Shown here: piece by piece, positions 11,938 through 21,132 of the stretch
Numbering within the stretch: the first letter of the stretch is position 1
Layout: each line of letters begins with the position of its first letter
Origin: Schizophyllum amplum
Lineage: Eukaryota; Basidiomycota; Agaricomycetes; Agaricales; Schizophyllaceae
Length of the DNA stretch: 64,000 bases
Assembly (NCBI GenBank): GCA_007026445.1
Contig: VDMD01000050.1
Location: forward strand, 62,001-126,000
Direction of reading: 5' to 3'
Translations under genes and position numbers: made by a program
The notes under the pieces: model-generated
Told to the model about the DNA's origin: nothing
What the model saw: the letters and a program-made list of their open reading frames with translations, nothing else
The model's database searches: none

Positions 11938-13198
11938 ATGACCATCCAACTCCCGCTCGAAGAGCTAACGCGTCTATGCGTATATGCTCACCTCTCCTCG
12001 ACGTCCGATGGCAACATCACCCTATCGGTCAGACCGTCGCCTCAGGGCATCGCGCACCCGGATGCACCCTCGCCTCGTACTGGCTATCAGATCAACTTCG
12101 AGACCAAGGCAACAGACAAGGGCACCGTGCTTGTCGTATCCGCCTCACTTTCCGAGCCGGATTCGTCGCTGGCACAGTCGCAAGGAAAGACTGTTGCAAG
12201 CCACGGTGCGTTTATATATCTCGCGCTTCTCGCTATGCTTATTCCTACAACATGGTAGACGGGCCGCAGCCCCATGTCAACACACAACCCGATCGTGAGT
12301 CTTCCTTTCCATTTCATTTGGCTTCGCTGACCACACATCGTATCCATAGGCATCGAAATGTCTGTTCCCGGCCCCAATAATCTCGTGGAGACGCACGTCG
12401 ATCACTCCGCCAACACTGCGTTAGATATGATTATGTTTGGCCCATGTGGTTCTGTCGGCTCAGACCTCTTTCCATGCTTCATCGACGATTTCCTGCCACA
12501 GACTGCATTCGCGCCGATGCATAGTACCATAGGTCAGTTCATACAGTATTCGGCGCGAGGATCTTAGAGCTTATAGACATGCAGATCCCGTCAACGCGTC
12601 AACAGGCTTGGATGACTTTTTTCCTCTGGACCAGCCTTGGTTCGCTGCCACCGTGCAGGAGCAACCTCAAGCTTCCGCCACGAACTTCTCCGCCCCTTCA
12701 TCCTCTCAATCACCCATGCCTCAGCCGCTTCCGTCTCCTACTTCGTCGTCCCCCCTATCAACAGCGACGTCCTCGCCCGACAGTGTCGCGAGCGCAGCCC
12801 AGCCGACCGGCCGGAAGCGCAAGCACACAGGTACATCATCGAGACCGCGGATCTTTGAGTGCCAGATGGGCTGCGACGAGGACTTCTCCCGGCAACATGA
12901 CCGCTTTCGTCATGAGGTCTCGAAGCACGGGCGGTCTTGCGAGTGGGTATGTGATACTTGCCATAAATTCTTCTCGTCGCGGAAGAACCTGCAAAAGCAC
13001 CTGTGCAATAAGAAGTCGCGATGGACCGCTCCTAGCTGTATGTGCTCAACTCCTAACATGTTCGGCAGTTGTAAGCTAAGTCTTCCCGATAGAAAGTGGT
13101 CTTTGTTTTCACACGCTCGTCATACTGGCCGTTGCGAGCTGGACTGTGGCCGCCTGTATACTCTAGATCAAGTGAAGATACTCACTGTCATATATTGA
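11938..13198 (+). CDS. C2H2 zinc-finger transcription factor (copy 1)
   Basis: A probable DNA-binding regulator. The start at 11938 (MTIQLPLEELTRLCVYA) is chosen because the paralogue at 30460 begins with the same module; an in-frame ATG 90 bases upstream is not conserved. Exon 1 encodes a conserved N-terminal region (LSVRPSPQG, GYQINFE). Small exons follow (about 12258-12293 and 12350-12532), then a Ser/Pro-rich linker from 12587, a basic GRKRKHT patch that could be a nuclear signal, and two zinc fingers near 12855-13020. Finger 1 (FECQMGCDEDF...) fits C-x3-C-x12-H-x4-H. Finger 2 (CDTCHKFF...KHLC) keeps C-x2-C-x12-H but has Cys close behind in place of the last His. The 3' end is uncertain: a donor follows RWTAP at 13037, and reading through reaches a stop at 13198. 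Confidence 0.75.
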
Positions 13199-13345
13199 GA
13201 ATCGTCAATCGTCAGTGTTACGCCTTCAAAGAGAAAGGTTTGCGGCACGGTAATCAAGCATCCCGCCCCTGTTCAAGACACAGTAATCCTCGCCGCGGTG
13301 ATGTTGATAGATATACGAGTCTACCAGGCGATTCCGAGTCACATT

Positions 13346-14103
13346 TCAGGTACGTGTAACATCTCTAGAATGCGCAGAGGAAAAATAATCCATCACTGCT
13401 ATCACTTCCATCAATGTCTGCGTCCTCGTCCCACGGGCAGCGTGGGCGAGATGTTGCTGAAAATCATGCTCAGCTGAGTATGAATGGGATAGGCGGAGTG
13501 GTCACCTCAACAGATTCCCATCCGTCGATGATGACATGGAAATCTTCGTCGTCTACGGCTACCGCGTCCATCTCGCCCGTAATTTCGCCCTTCTCCGAAC
13601 GTTCCTGCCTCCCTGAATGCATGTGGGCAATGATCCCGCGTGCTTTCTCGCGCGCTATCGTAGTACGCGCGACGAAAAAGCCGAACTTTTGGATAGGTGC
13701 CGTGATAACGGTCGCCCATGCCGCGCAGTCCACCGCTGAGAGATAGATCACGTATGGTCCACGCTCAACGGTGATGTGGGCCATGTATGCTTCGTAGGCT
13801 TCGCTTCGGAGGAACGTGTCTCGCGAGCCTAGCGAGTCCCACTCTGTAGAACGGGTCAAAGGAGGCGCTGGACCACCAGTGCCTGTGTCAACTCACGCAG
13901 CACGCAATAACCCTCTGACGGATTTTCCACTTGTTGACCGATGTACGTGCTGGAGATCGTCAGCGGTGTGAATCACCAGCTTGCTGACCAGCGCATACGC
14001 ACCGCTGCAAGCCGCGTACGCCGCTCAAGGCATCCCGTGCGCAAAGCGCTTTTGCTGATTCAAAGGGTGCGATTACGGAAATTTCGAGCAGAGAGGTAGT
14101 CAT
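13346..14103 (-). CDS. Small ABM-like (dimeric alpha/beta-barrel) protein, copy 1
   Basis: This is one of three paralogues in the cluster (others at 19701 and 40134). Exons: MTTSLLEISVIAPFESAKAL from 14103, then GQQVENPSEGYCVL near 13940, then EWDSLGSRDTFLRSEAYEAY from about 13858 to GWESVE near 13510, then a short last exon (HDFQQHLAHAARG) to the stop at 13346. Joined length is about 225 residues. The shared landmarks are the (Q/E)-(L/V/I)-E-(N/D)-P motif, a W-x-S segment, an (A/T)P(V/I)(Q/P)(E/K)F strand and a GW(E/K)S(V/H)E strand before an intron. Repeated short strands with a final GWES-type strand suggest a duplicated ferredoxin-like barrel as in ABM/Dabb enzymes, which catalyse oxygenation, cyclisation or hydration in polyketide and terpene pathways. 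The fold is an inference. A promoter word lies 86 bases upstream. Confidence 0.7.
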
Positions 14104-14188
14104 GGTGAGCAGCAGTCAAAGAAGCAGCAGCGCAAGTCCAGGATATCAAGGCGCCAGTAAAGTACCGTCAGAGCTGCTGCATGAGCAG

Positions 14189-14198
14189 CGGCCGGCGG
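14189..14198 (+). promoter_or_regulatory. CGGCCGGCGG promoter word, upstream of ABM-like copy 1
   Basis: An exact 10-base match 86 bases upstream of the start at 14103. It belongs to the set of ten sites found only in intergenic DNA of this cluster. Confidence 0.75.
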
Positions 14199-14512
14199 AT
14201 ACGTTATAGTCACGATGAGAAGGCGCGTCGGACTGATATCCTGAGCTCGGTAGCCCAGAACTGAGAAGCATAGTATCGGCGCCGCGGCCTTTGGCAGTGT
14301 CGTTGATGCGGGTCCCGTGGATGTTCATGCGAGATGAGAATGCGACATTGCACAATCACAAGCAGAGGGAAGATATTCTGGATTTTAGTATGGGAAGTGG
14401 GTTGGACACCGTGAGTGACTCTGAGTCTGAGAACAAGCCGTCGATTGCACGTATTTGCTTGTGTGCTTCGCCGCTCGCGCGCCGCTCGACGGCAAGTCGG
14501 ACCGGCCGCTAC

Positions 14513-14522
14513 CGGCCGGCGG
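14513..14522 (+). promoter_or_regulatory. CGGCCGGCGG promoter word, distal
   Basis: An exact match about 410 bases upstream of 14103, with a near-match (ACCGGCCGCT) directly before it at 14501-14510. Either it is a distal second site for ABM-like copy 1 or it marks a gene that no longer exists. Confidence 0.65.
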
Positions 14523-14889
14523 CCAGCTCAGGGGCTCGTCACACTCGACTCATGCCTTCTCGAAGCTTGTGGTCTCCCAATGGTGTCCTAGGTACCCAAC
14601 ACTTCGCAGACATGGCACGATATCGCCAATTTGACCTCAGCGTTTTTCTGGGTCCTTCCTCGAACATAGCTCGCACATACAGGGTCCAGTTTGAAGAGCT
14701 CCACTGACTGCCACCTTTTATTGCCTGAATACCCAATGATATGAGAGACAAGCGAACAAAATACCAACGACATAACACCTATCCCCTACTCGAGCGAGCA
14801 CATCTGATGAAGTATCACATCAAAGTCCCATTGTCCCTTGCGCATCGTCGACGCGATACTGAATGCATATAGCTCATGCACTGTCCCCC

Positions 14890-15466
14890 TTAAGCGAGGT
14901 TGATGGGAGTCGACGTGCCGCCCGACATGACGACGGGCGGGGTATAGTCGTCGTAGTTGTACGTGATGTAGGAGATGAGCTGAAAGACAGCATCAGCATC
15001 AAGATATTGGGCACACTCGCCGCGTATTGACTCACCAGCCAGTTGGTAATGTCAGAGCCCAGGGACGCGGTGACGTCGGGCATCTGAAGTGCTGTATAAG
15101 CCTATGCGTGAGCGTATAAACGTGTATAGGAGCTTACCGTCAGGTCCTGCTGAAGGACGTCCTGGTCCGCAGGGAAGTCGTTGCGAGCCAGCACGACGTA
15201 AGCCGAGCGGTCGCCGTTGGGCATCGTTCCCTGCAGCAGGAAGTCCACCGTCTTCGGTGTGTAGCGTGCCGCAGTCGAGTTGTACGTGACCGAGAACGTC
15301 TACAGGAATAGTCAGCTTTGCAACGATGCTCAGCGAGAGACAGACGTACCTGGCCAGCGCTGACCGTGTTGCTGCCGTCGATAGAGACCGCGCCGTAGCG
15401 AGCGGCCTCCTGAGCGAGGGCGCAGGTGGCGGCAGCGAGGACAGAGGTCAAGGCGAAGAAACGCAT
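14890..15466 (-). CDS. Small secreted protein
   Basis: Four exons give about 138 residues. Exon 1 (15350-15466) starts MRFFALTSVLAAATCALAQ, a clear signal peptide, followed by EAARYGAVSIDGSNTVSAGQ. Exon 2 starts TFSVTYNSTAARYTPKTVDF and ends in QQDLT. Exon 3 is short (MPDVTASLGSDITNWL). Exon 4 ends STPINLA with the stop at 14890. All junctions are GT-AG. The mature part is Thr/Ser/Asp-rich with no cysteines and a possible N-glycosylation site (NST). It resembles the many small secreted proteins of agaricomycetes; no function is claimed. It lacks the promoter word, so it is probably a bystander in the cluster. Confidence 0.8.
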
Positions 15467-16615
15467 GTTTAAGTGTGGAGGATGAAGATGGGATGTGAGG
15501 TGAGTGGATGAAGATGGACCGTCAGCAGGAGTCCTTTTATACTCGTCCTCATGGATCAGAATAGGTTGGTGCGAACCTGGTGCGCATGATCTTTGACCAA
15601 CGCCGAGGACGTGTAGGTAACGGGAGCCGTCGACATGCTCCCGAATCAGGACGGGTAGGAGCGGCGACGGGCTCGAAAAGCCGCGTAGACCTTCACAAAT
15701 ACCATGCGACGCGGGATGATTTGCAGAGATTCAGGCTCGTTATATCGCTATTACCGAGCCGTGCACCCTTGATCAAGCATGAGTAGCCGACCATCCCCTC
15801 AGAGGTAGAAGATGCATTGACAAAGTGGCTGATATTCGGAGGGAGCACTGCTGAATCCTGATTACGACGGTCCAAAATGATGACCTATACTTACATATCC
15901 AGGAGTTCAAACGTTCACCGACGGCATCAGTGATCAGCGCTGCATTGGCCGACGACGATCAACGACGATCACCTCGACGACAACGTCGCGGAAAGCATGA
16001 CCTCGGAATCTGGATGTTTCTGAATATGGTAAATAATAGATCATGATATGCGGCAAATATGCGGGCGCACCTCGTCGAATTACTGAATTGTGTACGAGGC
16101 ACTCTTTTGTGTTCGAGCCACAACAAGCTGAGCAGCCTTGGTCAGAACGTTGGCAAGTCTGTCGAGGGAGAAGATAGGAGAAGAGCGGGACCTTAGGTCC
16201 ACCGTTGTGACTCTGTGAGGACTATGGGAAGGGAAGACAGAAGGCAAGAGCACCGTCATGCGTCATGCGACGAAGCGGGGAGTGCTAGCCATCACGTAGC
16301 TAGCTAGACTATTCCTGCACCCTGCACTGTGCGGCCCACTGCCAGTCACCTGCGGATGATCGTACGTCGCCGGCAGTGCACTAGGACTCAGACGTTGAGA
16401 AGCAACCCCGACTTGACCGGCAGCCAAGCATCAGCTGGGGCCGAAGCAGCCCCCGAGAGGGCTGCGTACACGAGAGCTGGGCGAGAGTACCGGTCGATAA
16501 GCGGGCAGTCGAAGACCGTGGTCCGTGACGGAGCCTTGACACGCGATTCGGGAATTGCCGGTAGGCTTTCGGCGGACCAGTCTACTGATCTTACTCCTTC
16601 CATCACGCTGCGTTT
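15467..16615. other. Intergenic, nothing recognised
   Basis: Shared upstream region of the secreted protein (-) and the F-box gene (+). A GACGATCAACGACGATCACC short direct repeat lies near 15953-15975. No convincing coding sequence and no cluster promoter word. Confidence 0.6.
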
Positions 16616-18046
16616 ATGGCGTTTAACGTTCAGGCAGAGCAATCACAACACGAGCGCCTTGCTGACTCGCTCGAACTAGCGCCTGCAACTGGTCTCCAAT
16701 CCCTGCCGTCCGCAGCGACCGGTATTCAGTCCCTTCCGCCCGAACTCATCAGTAAAATCATAATCGACGCCCTCCCCGATGAATGGGCCGATGGACGGCC
16801 ACTTTCTATCATCCTTCCTGCAAGCCAGGTGTCCCACCACTTCCGCGAAGTATGCCTGAGCACTCCGAGCCTCTGGCAGCATGTGGTATACCGTAACGAC
16901 GATTACCTCGCCGACGAAATCGAGGCCCTTCGCGAGCACCTCCGCCGATCCGGAGACGCATCTCTGTGTATCGAGATGGGGGATCTTGATTATTTTGAGG
17001 ATGGCGCGGTGCTCGACGGTGACGATGACTGTACGGCTGAAGTATGGCGTCTGCTCTTTGCGCAATCCCGGCGATGGCGACAGGCGCTCCTGGTTCTAAA
17101 CGATCGTGTACCTGTGCCCGCGACATATACGCAGCCGCTAGACGTGTCGATGCTCGAGCGGGTGGCACTCGTCTACCGTGCCTATGGCGGAAACGGGATC
17201 CCCGAGCTCCCTGTATTGTGCTGGTTCGCCAACGCTCCCGCGCTTCGCCGCCTCGCGTTCACAGAGCCATTCTCCCCGTCGCGCGTGCTCGCTCCTTGGC
17301 CGCGCCTCACGCATCTCAAGATCACATCATCCATGCCAGGCTCCATCCGCGAGTGTGTCACCATATTGCCGCTCTGCAAGGCCCTCGAGCATTTCGTGGC
17401 GCAGATGTACAAGGTGGAGGTGGAAGGGACGCTGCCCGTGGTCGAAGTGCCCACCTTACGCACGATGGCGCTCAGGCGAGACGCATACAAGATTGGCCAC
17501 TATCTGCGCGCGCCTCGGCTGAACCGGCTTACAATTCGTTCCGAGTCCGCACAAAGCGACCTGGACACGATGGTCGCGATCGCTTCGCGAGGGCTACTGC
17601 TGGAGCTTCACCATCTGTCCGTCAAGGACCCCAGTGTCGACGCTTTGCAGTTCGGTCAGCTGCTGGAGCGCCTTCCTGCGCTCACTCACCTCGACGTTGA
17701 CGACATGCCCAGCGGACGTATCGATCACTTAGATGATGCAGCAACCTTCATAGACGTCATCCGGAAGGCCCCTCGCCTCCGCGCACTATCCCTGCAGCTG
17801 CTTATCTTCGGTGGACGATTTCCGGAAATCGTAGACCTGGTCGATACCGGACTTCCTCATCTGGAGAGGCTGAATCTCTACAACAGTCGAGGATACGTCC
17901 AGGAAGAAGAAAACGCTCACGATTACGAAGTTTGGATAGAGCACCTTCGGCTACGTGGTGTTCATGTGGAGACGTCGAGGATTATAGTTGGAGATGCAAG
18001 ATCGTGGATAAAGCAGCCAAGGGAGGAGGATTGGCTTCGCTTTTGA
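16616..18046 (+). CDS. F-box-like protein, single exon
   Basis: An uninterrupted 476-residue frame. Near residues 38-75 is an F-box-type segment: LPPELISKIIIDALPDE followed by ASQVSHHFREVCLSTPSLW. The Leu-Pro start, the hydrophobic core and the Trp of an F-box are all recognisable. The remainder has irregular leucine-rich strands (LPVLCWFANAPALRRLAF, LPALTHLDVDDM, LPHLERLNLY), the usual layout of the very large agaricomycete F-box/LRR family. It would act as a substrate adaptor of an SCF ubiquitin ligase. Such genes are numerous and fast-evolving in these genomes, and this one lacks the cluster promoter word, so a role in the pathway is not implied. Confidence 0.85.
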   Translation: MAFNVQAEQSQHERLADSLELAPATGLQSLPSAATGIQSLPPELISKIIIDALPDEWADGRPLSIILPASQVSHHFREVCLSTPSLWQHVVYRNDDYLADEIEALREHLRRSGDASLCIEMGDLDYFEDGAVLDGDDDCTAEVWRLLFAQSRRWRQALLVLNDRVPVPATYTQPLDVSMLERVALVYRAYGGNGIPELPVLCWFANAPALRRLAFTEPFSPSRVLAPWPRLTHLKITSSMPGSIRECVTILPLCKALEHFVAQMYKVEVEGTLPVVEVPTLRTMALRRDAYKIGHYLRAPRLNRLTIRSESAQSDLDTMVAIASRGLLLELHHLSVKDPSVDALQFGQLLERLPALTHLDVDDMPSGRIDHLDDAATFIDVIRKAPRLRALSLQLLIFGGRFPEIVDLVDTGLPHLERLNLYNSRGYVQEEENAHDYEVWIEHLRLRGVHVETSRIIVGDARSWIKQPREEDWLRF

Positions 18047-18138
18047 TAGGTGTCTCTGTGTATCATAACTACAGGCCGCATCCAGGTCGACATCGCGTAT
18101 ACACAAGATAAGGGTTCACTGTTGCTGCAACACTATAT

Positions 18139-19390
18139 TCAGTCAACGCGCCAGCCCCCGTCGATCGTGATCTAAGTAAACGCGAAGTCAGCCGCCGTTC
18201 GTGTGTGCTCATACATCGCAATGCTCACCGTCTGGCCTAACGATGTAGAAGGATGCAACAGACGATACTCGTCAGCAACGTTCTCTCTCGCTGACTTTCG
18301 GGCACGTACCGGTCACATAGCTGGACTCGACGCTGGCGAGGTATGACACCAGTGCGGCGATGTCCCCGGGCAGACCAACGCGCCGCATCGGTAGTGTTGC
18401 AGCTATCTGCAGCAGACTTAGATGGTGCTTACTGGAAGCGCAAGCCCGTCATACCGCAGGAAGGTCAATCTGTGTAGACACCTCTTCTGATCGCGCTAAG
18501 GTACAGTCATAATGGGCTCGAGGGGAGGTCAGGGAGGAACTCACTGAGAGGCGTGTCGATGGTGCCTTCCCCGCCACAGATTAGGACATATTGTAAAGCA
18601 CGCAAGAGAAGCATACCTGGTGCGTACGCGTTTGCCGTGATACCGTGCGGCCCAAGCTCCAGCGCTACAGGCGGGTCGGTGAGTCTGCGACGCTCGGCAC
18701 ACCTAACAACGTACCCGCAGTCTGAACAACGCCGCGCATAGCGAATTTACTGGCGTTGTATCCTGTGAAGCCAGGATACGCTGACGGTCTACCATGAGGA
18801 TGAAGTATGAGGCGGAAAGTACAATTTATTACCCATTTTACCCGCTAGCGACGACGCGGCAACTAACCGCCCCTCGCCATGCCCGAGCTCGATGATCTTC
18901 TTGGCGGCGTACTTGAAGCACAGGAAGACGCTGAGGCCATTGATTGCCATGGTGCGATTGAAGCCGGAGGCCGTCTCTGAAGTAGGCGTCAGACAGGAAC
19001 AGCCACAATGCTAGAGAATCTTGACCTTCGAGGAACGAACAGGCGGGTCCGATACCAGCGTTGGCCACCATCTACGCAAGCGTCAGAAATACACGACATC
19101 AAGCCGAGTACAAGAAAACTCGCCACATTGAACCCTCCGAGGGTGTTCGCCGTGCCCTCCACCATGGACTTGACGTCCTCCTCCTTGGATACATCACCTG
19201 TGAAGACAGCCGCCTTACCGCCGGCCTCTTCGACTGCCTTCGCTACCTCGTCGAGCGCCTCTGTTTTAGCCGGCAGATCACTAATTGCAACATCGAGCCC
19301 GTCGCGGGCAAGACGGATAGCGATGGCTTTTCCCATTCCTTGCGCAGCACCAGTGACCAGCGCGACACGACGAAGAGTAAAGGTAGACAT
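18139..19390 (-). CDS. Short-chain dehydrogenase/reductase (classical, FabG-like)
   Basis: An NAD(P)H-dependent oxidoreductase. It starts MSTFTLRRVALVTGAAQGMG at 19390 (cofactor motif TGxxxGxG). The NAG motif is MVANAGI near 19065. The catalytic Ser lies in AASSLAGKMG near 18840-18870 and YxxxK is in GYNASKFAMRG near 18755. Then follow ELGPHGITANAYAP, GTIDTPL and LPMRRVGLPGDIAALVSYLA. It ends ITIDGGWRVD at 18139. At least seven introns, about 260 residues, all catalytic residues present. The motif layout matches diacetyl/acetoin-reductase and 3-oxoacyl-reductase-like members; the substrate cannot be told. It is divergently transcribed from ABM-like copy 2 through a 310-base promoter carrying two sites of the shared word, so it is probably a tailoring enzyme of the cluster. 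Confidence 0.88.
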
Positions 19391-19450
19391 GTCGGATAGT
19401 AGCACGTCAGGTCATTGCCGACATTTTGTGATATAAGTCGAATGAGTGTG

Positions 19451-19458
19451 GCCGGCCG
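19451..19458 (-). promoter_or_regulatory. Core promoter word CGGCCGGC, SDR side
   Basis: An 8-base core match on the minus strand (plus strand GCCGGCCG), 60 bases upstream of the SDR start. Flanks (A-CGGCCGGC-CA) agree with those of the site at 33956. Confidence 0.6.
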
Positions 19459-19543
19459 TAGCAGCCAGCGACTGCGTGAAGCTCAACAGCGACAATCGCG
19501 GAGAGCTCGAGATGTATTCATTCCCTGAGGCCTGAAGCCCTAG

Positions 19544-19553
19544 CGGCCGGCGG
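19544..19553 (+). promoter_or_regulatory. CGGCCGGCGG promoter word between SDR and ABM-like copy 2
   Basis: An exact match 148 bases upstream of the ABM-like start (19701) and 154 bases upstream of the SDR start, so it could serve both genes. Confidence 0.75.
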
Positions 19554-19700
19554 TCGTTTACCCTCATGACGTCTACCGAGCGCGTTAGCAACGCAAGTTA
19601 CTCGGAATGAGTGAATGTATAGTAAATGTATAAAAACCATACCTATCGCGCATCTGGTCAAGCTATATCCGCCATCGGTTCGAGCATCTTGATCACCGCG

Positions 19701-20449
19701 ATGACCACTCTGCAGATACACACGTTCTCTCCGTTCGGAGAGGATACCGCCCAAGCGGTCAGGAAAGCGGCGGAGAGCGCAACTGGCCTGCAGAAGTACG
19801 TGGATATGCATTTTTTCTTGATCAAGCTGAGCCGTACGACAGAGTATACATAGGCCGCCAGTTGGAGAATCCGGAGCACGGATACTACGTCCTACGCAAG
19901 TGTCAGCTCCTTGTATTCGTCAGTTATTGCAGACGTTTACCATCGTTTGCGAATAGAGTGGGCGTCAGGCAGACAACCGTCGATCGACCGCACGCCCGAC
20001 CTTGTGGGGGCCGGGGTCCTGAAGCGCATCTCCTCCCCCACTACCGTGAAGATAACCAGCGAGAGCGAGCACCAAATACAGGCCGTCCTGGAAGCTCCTG
20101 TGCAAGAGTTTGCCATCGCCACGCTTAGGGCACCAGAGAATCGAGAGCAATGGGAGCATATCCTGGGATTGACCACGGAGGGCGTACGCGTCACGGAGGG
20201 GGCTATCGGGTCGATTCAAGGGCTTGCCGCGGATGATGATGGACGCTATGTGCTCATCCTGGGCTGGGAGTCGCACGAGGTAAGTGCACGATTTGTGTGC
20301 GCTTGCGGCGACGAGGTTGCTAAAGCTGAGACTAGGCGCACATGAGGGCCTTGGGGTCGGAATATGCAAAGGACGTGATGAAGCAGACGTTGGAATTGGT
20401 AGACTTTCAAGTCAAACACGCCGAGAAAGTGTCGTACGACGCTGTATAA
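19701..20449 (+). CDS. Small ABM-like (dimeric alpha/beta-barrel) protein, copy 2
   Basis: This is the second of three paralogues. It starts MTTLQIHTFSPFGEDTAQAV, followed after an intron by GRQLENPEHGYYVL near 19857, then IEWASGRQPSIDR near 19945, the strand APVQEFAIATLR near 20095, GRYVLILGWESHE ending near 20280, and after an intron AHMRALGSEYAKDVM to the stop at 20449. Length is about 215 residues. Segment order, intron positions around the ENP motif and after GWES(H/V)E, and overall size are the same as in copies 1 and 3, but sequence identity is low, so the copies diverged long ago. The enzymatic fold (ABM/Dabb-like) is inferred from strand pattern and context only. It is divergent from the SDR with a shared promoter. 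Confidence 0.7.
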
Positions 20450-21132
20450 TGAGGTGCTTTAGCTCAGGAGCCTCCGAGGTTGCTGTTGGCTTCCCGGGTG
20501 TCGAACGCGATCATGCGAATGCAGACCGGGTTGTTTTAGGTTCAAAGGTATTGCTATCTGTCGCGTGAGACGTTCACGTAGATAGGCCTCCAAAATTTGC
20601 AGAAGTTCAGCGAGGACATGAGGAATATTGACGACAGTCAAGCTTATGTGCATGCCATATGGTGGGGTGTCGGCTTATTTGGTCGTGTTATGCTCGGAGG
20701 GGCCCGGCGATGACGTAGGTACATATCGACGGCCCGTGCCATCCGAGCTCGACTTGAACTTGAACCACATCCTGCTCTTCACGTATGTCCCGGTCTCATC
20801 AGGTTGCTCATCGCAATATGTGGGAAAGCGAATGAGACAAAGGAGCTATGCCTACCCGCGTCCTCTGTTTGTACGCTCGCCACCGAATCTCAAATCCCCA
20901 CAAGCGCCACCTTACGCCCATGGCCACATTATGGTCATGAAAGGGGATATAATCGCTAGCTCTATATTTTCCCTTAGATATCAGCTACAACCCTCGGTCC
21001 GCCTTATTGCCTACTTTGGCGTCACTTCTGCGGCAAAGCGGCCGTATCTGTACTCGCTTCTGCCCTCACCGTCACCAGACTTGTTTGTTCTCCAGTCTCC
21101 GAGCTCGAGTATTCGGTCTTCAACCTCGTACT
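20450..21132. other. Intergenic, nothing recognised
   Basis: Upstream region of the secreted hydrolase. It holds a fairly long plus-strand open frame (20628-21269), but its composition and lack of motifs, and its overlap with the signal-peptide exon of the next gene in another frame, argue against it being a gene. Confidence 0.6.

Noticed and set aside
12808..12815. CCGGCCGG in zinc-finger copy 1 (and similar GGCCGG words at 2815, 7720, 25863, 28376)
   Set aside because: These lack the full core CGGCCGGC and lie in coding, intronic or gene-poor DNA; they are the background against which the ten promoter sites stand out.
17044..17700. 218-codon plus-strand frame within the F-box gene
   Set aside because: A shadow of the 476-residue F-box frame in another phase; codon composition and motifs support only the main frame.
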